The position numbers and the translations under genes are program-made. Below, piece by piece: positions 58,762 to 64,000 of a DNA stretch of 64,000 bases. Under the pieces are notes generated by a model. The model had not been told where the DNA came from. It saw only the letters and a program-made list of their open reading frames with translations, and searched no databases. Source of the stretch: an uncultured Methanomassiliicoccus sp. (GTDB lineage Archaea; Thermoplasmatota; Thermoplasmata; Methanomassiliicoccales; Methanomassiliicoccaceae); contig CAJKXZ010000005.1 of NCBI GenBank assembly GCA_905203995.1, positions 1 to 64,000 on the forward strand, read 5' to 3'. The first letter of the stretch is position 1; every line of letters begins with the position of its first letter.

Positions 58762-59520
58762 ATGGCTGAAGCAAGAAGATCTGACAAACAGAGGTCGAAA
58801 GAGCTAGGCCTGACTGGTTTCCTCCTGAAGCCCTTTGCCCTTACCCTCAAACAGACACTTAAGTCTACGATCCACAAGCCGACTACGGTCTTGTATCCCT
58901 GGGAGAAACTTGTTCTGCCAGATGTCTATCGTGGTCGTCCGGGACTTATCTTCGATAAATGTATCGGTTGCGGCGTCTGCATGCGCATTTGCCCGAACAG
59001 ATGCATTGATATTCTGGAGGTCGACGACCTTCCCAAGGAAGGCGTGGAAACTCCTGCTAAAGTAAAGAGGCCAAGAGTAAACGTGGGCCGCTGTATGATG
59101 TGTGGTTACTGTGCGGAATATTGTCCCACTGACGCCATGATCGTCACCCCTGAATACGAACTGGCATCCTTTACTCGTGGAGCATTAATCTATGATCCTT
59201 ACCAGTTGCAGTATGATGGAGTACCTGGCAACGAAGTTCATATCCTCGAAGTCTTACCAGCAGAACTTCACACCGGTGCCGCTCCTAGACCTGCCTTAGA
59301 AAACAAGGATCTGCCCGCTCTGGAAGACAGCAAGTGCATTGGCTGCACCAAATGTGCCAAAGCCTGTCCAGTCAACGCTGTTGAAATGAAAGAGATGGGC
59401 GTCAACGAAAAAGGTCGTCCAATTAAGAGACCTGTTTTCGACAACGAAAAGTGTGTGGCTTGTGAAAACTGTGTAGAAGTTTGCCCCAAGAGCGCACTTT
59501 GTATGAAGGAGGTGCAGTAA
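58762..59520 (+). CDS. fpoI: Complex I subunit I with duplicated ferredoxin domain (four 4Fe-4S motifs)
   Basis: 252 residues. Residues 1-140 are a normal FpoI/NuoI: a basic amphipathic start, TTVLYPWEKLVLPDVYRGRPGLI, then clusters C67-C70-C73-C77 and C111-C114-C117-C121. The C-terminal 95 residues add a second 2[4Fe-4S] ferredoxin-like domain with C192-C195-C198-C202 and C231-C234-C237-C241, joined by a Pro-rich linker (about 163-188). The usual subunit has only the first pair and about 130-170 residues. The extra domain could extend the electron wire or act as a built-in ferredoxin docking module. It starts 1 bp after fpoH and abuts fpoJ. Confidence 0.93.
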   Translation: MAEARRSDKQRSKELGLTGFLLKPFALTLKQTLKSTIHKPTTVLYPWEKLVLPDVYRGRPGLIFDKCIGCGVCMRICPNRCIDILEVDDLPKEGVETPAKVKRPRVNVGRCMMCGYCAEYCPTDAMIVTPEYELASFTRGALIYDPYQLQYDGVPGNEVHILEVLPAELHTGAAPRPALENKDLPALEDSKCIGCTKCAKACPVNAVEMKEMGVNEKGRPIKRPVFDNEKCVACENCVEVCPKSALCMKEVQ

Positions 59521-59810
59521 TGGCCTGGGATATTTTAGGAGCATCCATAGGCTGGGACGAGTTCTTCTTCCTATTCTTTGCGGTAGTAACTGTTGCCGCA
59601 GCAGTACTTGTGTTGTACTCGAAGGAAATCGTACGTAGCGTTATGTGGCTCGCTTTGGCGTTCATGGGTGTAGCGTTTACTTACATCTTCCTCGGTGCTG
59701 AATTCCTTGCGCTCATTCAGATCTTGATTTACGTCGGAGCAGTTTCAGTCTTGATGCTGTTCGGTATCATGCTGACCAAGCGCAAATTGTTGGGTGGTGA
59801 TCGTCAATGA
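59520..59810 (+). CDS. fpoJ: Complex I subunit J, N-terminal half
   Basis: 96 residues from ATG 59520, sharing its first base with the fpoI stop; AAGGAGGTG precedes it. EEFFFLFFAVVTVAAAVLVLYSKEIVRSVMWLALAFMGVAFTYIFLGAEFLALIQILIYVGAVSVLMLFGIML is the first three-helix half of NuoJ. The gene is split, as also described for Methanosarcina, with the C-terminal half encoded by the next gene (4-bp overlap). Confidence 0.95.
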   Translation: MAWDILGASIGWDEFFFLFFAVVTVAAAVLVLYSKEIVRSVMWLALAFMGVAFTYIFLGAEFLALIQILIYVGAVSVLMLFGIMLTKRKLLGGDRQ

Positions 59811-60055
59811 ATAAACAGATTGTATATTCAGCAGTAATGATTGCCGTCGGTGTGCTATTCTTAGCAGTTCTGATTTGGCCAATCATGACCGGCGATTTCT
59901 CCGCAGACTTAGCACAACAGAATACAAACACAGTTGAGCTTGGAAAACTCATGTTTGATAACTATGGACTGGCTCTGATCGGAGTAGGAATCGTACTCTT
60001 TGTCTCTATGCTTGGAGGCGTTTATCTTGCTAAAGAGGAGGATGATGACGAATGA
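59807..60055 (+). CDS. fpoJ: Complex I subunit J, C-terminal half
   Basis: 82 residues with two membrane helices (about 5-27 and 50-72). TVELGKLMFDNYGLALIGVGIVLFVSMLGGVYLAKEEDDDE corresponds to the C-terminal part of NuoJ, including the conserved G-L-LF-Y-L-FE-like helix. Overlaps both neighbours by 4 bp (ATGA), so expression is tightly coupled. The split is natural and does not look like a frameshift: each part has its own start and Shine-Dalgarno-like GGTGG/AGGAGG. Confidence 0.93.
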   Translation: MNKQIVYSAVMIAVGVLFLAVLIWPIMTGDFSADLAQQNTNTVELGKLMFDNYGLALIGVGIVLFVSMLGGVYLAKEEDDDE

Positions 60056-60354
60056 TTCCCTTGGAGTGGTTCCTTTATCTTTCCGCTATCCTCTTTGTGA
60101 TCGGAGCTGTGGGAGTTCTCACTAAAAGAAATGCAATCATCGTTCTGATGTGTGTTGAACTGATGCTTAATGCAGCTAATATCAACTTTGTCGCTTTCTC
60201 TTCCTATACCGGAGGGTTAGTCGGTCAAGTGTTTGCAGTCTTTGCGATTGCGATTGCTGCCGCTGAAGTAGCCGTAGGTCTGGCTATCGTCATGACCTTG
60301 TACAAAGCCAGGGACACCGTCAACGTTGACGAAGTCAAACTCTTGAGGTGGTAA
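60052..60354 (+). CDS. fpoK: Complex I subunit K
   Basis: 100 residues with three membrane helices. RNAIIVLMCVELMLNAANINFVAFSSY is the NuoK signature with its conserved Glu; a second conserved Glu lies in AIAAAEVAVGLAIVMTLY. Antiporter-associated (MrpC-like) subunit of the proton-pumping arm. Overlaps the preceding fpoJ part by 4 bp; AGGAGG precedes the ATG. Confidence 0.97.
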   Translation: MIPLEWFLYLSAILFVIGAVGVLTKRNAIIVLMCVELMLNAANINFVAFSSYTGGLVGQVFAVFAIAIAAAEVAVGLAIVMTLYKARDTVNVDEVKLLRW

Positions 60355-60355
60355 A

Positions 60356-62323
60356 TTGTACGCAGAATTTGCCTGGTTAATCCCCATCTTTCCTTTGATT
60401 GCATTCATAATCATTGGTTTCTTGGGAAACAAGTTGTTCAAAAAAGCAGAAGGAGGCGCACCAATCGCTATCATCATGGCAGCGATTTCTTGTGTCCTTT
60501 CACTTCTCGTAGCCTATGAAACTTTAACCACAGGTGGGGTGTATAAAGCATCTCTAGAGTGGATGATTGTTGATGGTTTCACCTTCAACATGGGTATTTA
60601 CATCGATAATCTGACTGCTTTGATGCTCATTGTAGTATCATTCATCGCAACCTTAGTTGTAATCTATTCAGTCGGATACATGCATGCAGAAGGCGACAAG
60701 CGCCGTAGATACTACGCGATTATCTCCTTATTCATTGGTGTAATGCTCGGTTTAGTCTTAGCCTCTAACTTCTTACAGATGTTCATCTTCTGGGAGTTAG
60801 TGGGTCTGTGTTCCTATCTCTTAATTGGATTCTGGAACACCAAGCCTTCTGCTGCTTCCGCAGCCAAGAAAGCTTTCCTCGTCACCAGAATTGGTGACAT
60901 TATGTTCATGCTTGGCCTGATTATCTTCTTCGTAGGATTTGGCGGCAACTTGGACTTCGATTATATCTTCAATAATGTAGATCTCTTCATGGGTGGCGAC
61001 ACCTTACTGACCATCGGTACCTTCATGATCTTTGGTGGTGCCATTGGTAAGTCGGCTCAGTTCCCACTGCATGACTGGCTTCCAGATGCTATGGAAGGTC
61101 CGACCACTGTTTCTGCTTTAATTCACGCAGCTACCATGGTCAAAGCTGGTGTCTACTTAGTCGCCAGGTCCTACCCAGTACTTCTGGAGACCCCAGACAC
61201 TCTCTTAATCATCGCTGCTGTCGGTGGATTCACAGCCTTATTCGCTGCGACCATGGCACTTAATAACACCAATATCAAGAGAGTTCTCGCTTACTCAACT
61301 ATCAGCCAACTTGGTTACATGTTCTTGGCGTTAGGCGCTTCCGGTTACCTCTTCGTAATGTCGGGCGATCCCAACACTGGTTACATGGCAGGTATGGCTC
61401 ATCTGATGAACCACGCTTTCTTCAAAGCTCTGCTCTTCTTAAGCGCTGGTGCGGTTATTCACGCCGTCCATACAGAAGACATGATGCGGATGGGTGGTTT
61501 GTCGAAGAAACTCAAGATCACCTCGACAGTGATGCTGTTGGGTTGTATCTCCATCGCCGGTATTCCGCCGTTCAGCGGATTCTGGTCTAAAGATGAGATC
61601 TTGGCAACAGTCTTTGAGACTGGTTCGTATAACATCGGCTTCTACCTGCTCTATGCCATGGGTATCGTCGCAGCCTTCATCACCGCCTTCTACATGTTTA
61701 GACTGTGGTTCCTTACCTTCAAAGGCAAACCAAGAGATCAGGAACTCTATGATCACGCCCACGAGGCACCCAAGGTTATGTGGGTTCCACTGGCAATCTT
61801 AGCCGTCCTCGCGGTTGGATCCGGTCTTGCCGGTATCTTACTCGGTATGGAAGGCACAATTGAGCCTGCCAGGTATCTGTTGGAAGGCATGCACATCTCT
61901 TCCGGCACTGACATGATCGTCAATGTCTTCACACACGGTCTCACTTACGTCTCTATCTTAGTGGCGGTATTGGGTATCGTTGTGGCCTATCTGATGTACT
62001 GCTCAAAGACCATCGACCCTGCCAGAATCTCAGAGAGCAAAATCGGCAAGAAACTCGGAAATGTCTTACTAGCCAGATACGGATTTACCGCTGGTTACGA
62101 CCTTTTCGGTACAAAAGTGATCTACGGTATAGCTAGGGCGGTTGACTGGTTTGACAGAAACATCATCGATGGTATCGTCAAACTGATCTCATTAATCTGT
62201 ACACTCGTTGGAAAATTACTGAGATTCGTGCAAAACGGTCTTGTCCAGACCTATGCTAGCATCGTTGTGGTGGGAGCGTCGCTAATTGTGATTCTCCTCC
62301 TTGCTTTCGGAGGTATGTTCTAA
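60356..62323 (+). CDS. fpoL: Complex I subunit L (antiporter-like)
   Basis: 655 residues with about 15-16 membrane segments. FWELVGLCSYLLIGFW contains the conserved Glu of helix 5, GKSAQFPLHDWLPDAMEGPTTVSALIHAATMVKAGVYL the proton-channel Lys/His motif, and MNHAFFKALLFLSAGAVIHA the family signature. The long C-terminal region (about 560-655) includes the lateral helix and terminal membrane segment. The start is TTG (60356), after GAGGTGG; no closer ATG fits. Overlaps fpoM by one base. Confidence 0.96.
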   Translation: MYAEFAWLIPIFPLIAFIIIGFLGNKLFKKAEGGAPIAIIMAAISCVLSLLVAYETLTTGGVYKASLEWMIVDGFTFNMGIYIDNLTALMLIVVSFIATLVVIYSVGYMHAEGDKRRRYYAIISLFIGVMLGLVLASNFLQMFIFWELVGLCSYLLIGFWNTKPSAASAAKKAFLVTRIGDIMFMLGLIIFFVGFGGNLDFDYIFNNVDLFMGGDTLLTIGTFMIFGGAIGKSAQFPLHDWLPDAMEGPTTVSALIHAATMVKAGVYLVARSYPVLLETPDTLLIIAAVGGFTALFAATMALNNTNIKRVLAYSTISQLGYMFLALGASGYLFVMSGDPNTGYMAGMAHLMNHAFFKALLFLSAGAVIHAVHTEDMMRMGGLSKKLKITSTVMLLGCISIAGIPPFSGFWSKDEILATVFETGSYNIGFYLLYAMGIVAAFITAFYMFRLWFLTFKGKPRDQELYDHAHEAPKVMWVPLAILAVLAVGSGLAGILLGMEGTIEPARYLLEGMHISSGTDMIVNVFTHGLTYVSILVAVLGIVVAYLMYCSKTIDPARISESKIGKKLGNVLLARYGFTAGYDLFGTKVIYGIARAVDWFDRNIIDGIVKLISLICTLVGKLLRFVQNGLVQTYASIVVVGASLIVILLLAFGGMF

Positions 62324-63885
62324 TGTTAGATAATCTCGCCACTAGTCTGGCCGACACTCTCCAGGGCATCCCTGTGTTGTCCCTGTTAATCATCCTTCCT
62401 TTAATCGGAGCATTAGCGGCCTTCTTCCTGGGCAAGAATGCCAAGCTTGCAAAAGGCATAGCTTTGGCTTTCTCTTTCATCACCCTGATCATTTCAGTCC
62501 TGGTGATGATCGCCTACTATGGCTCAGGAGACGGCGGCTTCATGTTTGCCGAAAACTATGTTTGGGTAGAGCAGCTGGGTATCAACTACAACCTGGCCAT
62601 TGATGGCTTAAGTTTACCCATGGTCTTCCTGTCAACTCTGTTAGTATTCCTGGCGATTCTCTTCTCCTGGGATGTTTCAGAGAAAACAAGAACCTACATG
62701 TCTCTCATGTTAGTGCTGGAAGTAGGTGTATTAGGAGTCTTCATGTCTCTCGATTACTTCCTCTTCTACATCTTCTGGGAGATCGTACTGATTCCAATGT
62801 TCTTCCTGATCTCTATTTGGGGAGGACCAAACAAAGCATACGCTTCAATTAAATTCCTTATTTACACACACGTAGCATCGCTGGTAATGTTGCTCGGTAT
62901 CTTCGCGCTGTTCTTCACAGCTTCCGGAGAACTAGGTTACTACACCTTTGACATGATGCAGATTGCCTCTGTATCCGGCTCACTTGAAACCGGCTTAAGA
63001 ACCCTCATCTTTGCGGCGCTCTTCTTCGGTTTCATTGTCAAAATGCCAATGGTGCCCTTCCATACTTGGCTGCCCGATGCACACGTGCAAGCACCAACTG
63101 CAGGATCTGTCCTACTTGCAGGTATCCTGCTTAAAATGGGTGCATACGGTCTTATCCGTATCTGTCTGCCCATCTTCCCCGTTGATGTTACCTACGAAGT
63201 CTTTGGTATCGTCATCAACTGGCAGATGATCTTGGCAGTTATCGGTGTCGTATCCATGGTATACGGTGCCTTTGCTTGTCTGGCTCAGACAGATCTCAAG
63301 AAAATGGTGGCTTACTCTTCAATCAGCCACATGGGTATTGTGATGTTAGGTATCGCCACGCTCACCGAGCTTGGTATCGCCGCAGCAATATTCCAGATGT
63401 TCGCTCATGGTATCATCGCCGCCGTGCTCTTCATGGTGTGCGGTATGTTCCAGCACAAAGCCGGAACCAGGGAGATACCCTTACTTGGTGGTCTCGTTAC
63501 CAAGATGCCAATCGTTTCAGTAATCATGATGATCAGCTTCATGGCCTCACTCGGACTTCCGGGACTGGCTGGATTCGTAGCTGAATTCTCTGTCTTTACT
63601 GCAACCTTCGACTGGTTAGGACCCGACTACTGGTACTGGATTATCATCCCACTCATGACTGTGGCTTTAACAGCAGCTTACTATCTGTGGGCTATGCAGA
63701 GAACCATCTTTGGTGAACTCACAACCAAGATCCGCACTGAGAACATCAGTGACGCTCACTGGTTTGAGATCGCCCCAATTGTGGTCCTCATCCTCATGAT
63801 CGTACTGCTCGGAGTATGGCCTTCCGCTCTGATGGATATAATCACGCCAACTCTTCCGTTTCTGAGTATACCGGGGGTGATTTGA
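62323..63885 (+). CDS. fpoM: Complex I subunit M (antiporter-like)
   Basis: 520 residues with about 14 membrane helices. FLFYIFWEIVLIPMFFLISIWGG carries the conserved Glu, GFIVKMPMVPFHTWLPDAHVQAPTAGSVLLAGILLKMGAYGL the channel Lys motif, and KMVAYSSISHMGIVMLGI the later signature. One of three antiporter-like subunits (L, M, N). The fpoL stop overlaps its start codon. Confidence 0.97.
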   Translation: MLDNLATSLADTLQGIPVLSLLIILPLIGALAAFFLGKNAKLAKGIALAFSFITLIISVLVMIAYYGSGDGGFMFAENYVWVEQLGINYNLAIDGLSLPMVFLSTLLVFLAILFSWDVSEKTRTYMSLMLVLEVGVLGVFMSLDYFLFYIFWEIVLIPMFFLISIWGGPNKAYASIKFLIYTHVASLVMLLGIFALFFTASGELGYYTFDMMQIASVSGSLETGLRTLIFAALFFGFIVKMPMVPFHTWLPDAHVQAPTAGSVLLAGILLKMGAYGLIRICLPIFPVDVTYEVFGIVINWQMILAVIGVVSMVYGAFACLAQTDLKKMVAYSSISHMGIVMLGIATLTELGIAAAIFQMFAHGIIAAVLFMVCGMFQHKAGTREIPLLGGLVTKMPIVSVIMMISFMASLGLPGLAGFVAEFSVFTATFDWLGPDYWYWIIIPLMTVALTAAYYLWAMQRTIFGELTTKIRTENISDAHWFEIAPIVVLILMIVLLGVWPSALMDIITPTLPFLSIPGVI

Positions 63886-63886
63886 A

Positions 63887-64000
63887 ATGGATCTTAACTT
63901 TGACTTAGAGAATTCATACGCTGCATTCTACCCAATGTTAGTGATAATTCTCTTCGCCGTGGTCCTGCCAGCAATTCACCGTCTGGTGAAATCTAGCAAG
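63887..64000 (+). CDS. fpoN: Complex I subunit N (antiporter-like), start only, cut by window edge
   Basis: Only the first 38 codons are in the window: MDLNFDLENSYAAFYPMLV, then a first membrane helix (IILFAVVLPAIHRL). No stop codon is reached. Its position one base after fpoM and the membrane-helix start support NuoN/FpoN, the third antiporter-like subunit. The call rests largely on gene order. Confidence 0.8.
   Translation, partial: MDLNFDLENSYAAFYPMLVIILFAVVLPAIHRLVKSSK

Noticed and set aside
59520..60055. Frameshifted fpoJ
   Set aside because: The two halves overlap as ATGA with their own starts, and split fpoJ is known in other methanogens, so this is a natural gene split.

Overview
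The window reads as chromosomal DNA of a methanogenic archaeon, most likely of the order Methanomassiliicoccales (Thermoplasmata). Archaeal hallmarks are rpoK and archaeal-type ribosomal protein S2, an archaeal RPA pair, PurP, CarS (archaeal lipid synthesis), Nep1, an XPD-type helicase, a type-4 uracil-DNA glycosylase, a protein resembling methanogenesis marker 11, and TATA boxes about 24-31 bp before start codons with no Shine-Dalgarno (leaderless transcripts). The Fpo-type complex I operon and anaerobic cobalamin genes fit a methylotrophic methanogen. Only 3 of 67 complete genes end in TAG, as expected where UAG can be read as pyrrolysine. No tRNA, rRNA, CRISPR array or insertion sequence was recognised.

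Layout. 1-1.6 kb: a 55-bp direct repeat beside an AlbA_2-type regulator. 1.8-8.2 kb: a Nim-like flavoprotein, an ACT/UPF0210 pair and a 1262-residue surface beta-helix protein with a C-terminal membrane anchor. 8.3-19.5 kb: mostly single genes (DUF2148 protein, MscS channel, small membrane proteins, zinc-phospholipase-like protein, CBS protein, MarR regulator, Bacillus-like acetyl-CoA synthetase, rpoK-rpsB, DUF1266 protein, MEMO protein). 19.5-30 kb: RPA operon, DedA-like protein, purP-nep1-ydeI, pdxS, aminotransferase, hypB with a small cysteine-rich acidic protein, and a phenylacetate-CoA ligase/ACT pair. 30-40.6 kb: the cobalamin block, with cbiL-F-H-C on the minus strand, divergent cbiD-G-(JET fusion) on the plus strand, then cbiMNQO for cobalt uptake. 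40.6-46.2 kb: a sodium symporter with a 38-residue accessory protein, two muconolactone-isomerase-like proteins, a strongly structured RNA leader and a class V aminotransferase-serA pair. 46.5-55 kb: XPD helicase, carS-pyrE-udg, marker protein 11, uppS, a B12-binding radical SAM protein and proC. 55.2-64 kb: fpoABCDHIJJKLM and the start of fpoN, cut by the window edge.

How the genes work together. Cobalt uptake (CbiMNQO) and corrin-ring synthesis supply corrinoid for methyl transfer; the Fpo-type complex would couple electron flow to ion pumping. The divergent cbi promoter region and the cbiM promoter share a palindrome, TTGG-N9-CCAA, placed beside the TATA box; a third copy precedes an uncharacterised gene at 13.2 kb. 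This looks like a cobalt or corrinoid regulon. FpoI carries four CxxCxxCxxxC motifs instead of the usual two, which may be an electron-entry adaptation in a complex lacking FpoF.

Family names come from recognising motifs by eye; no database search was run.
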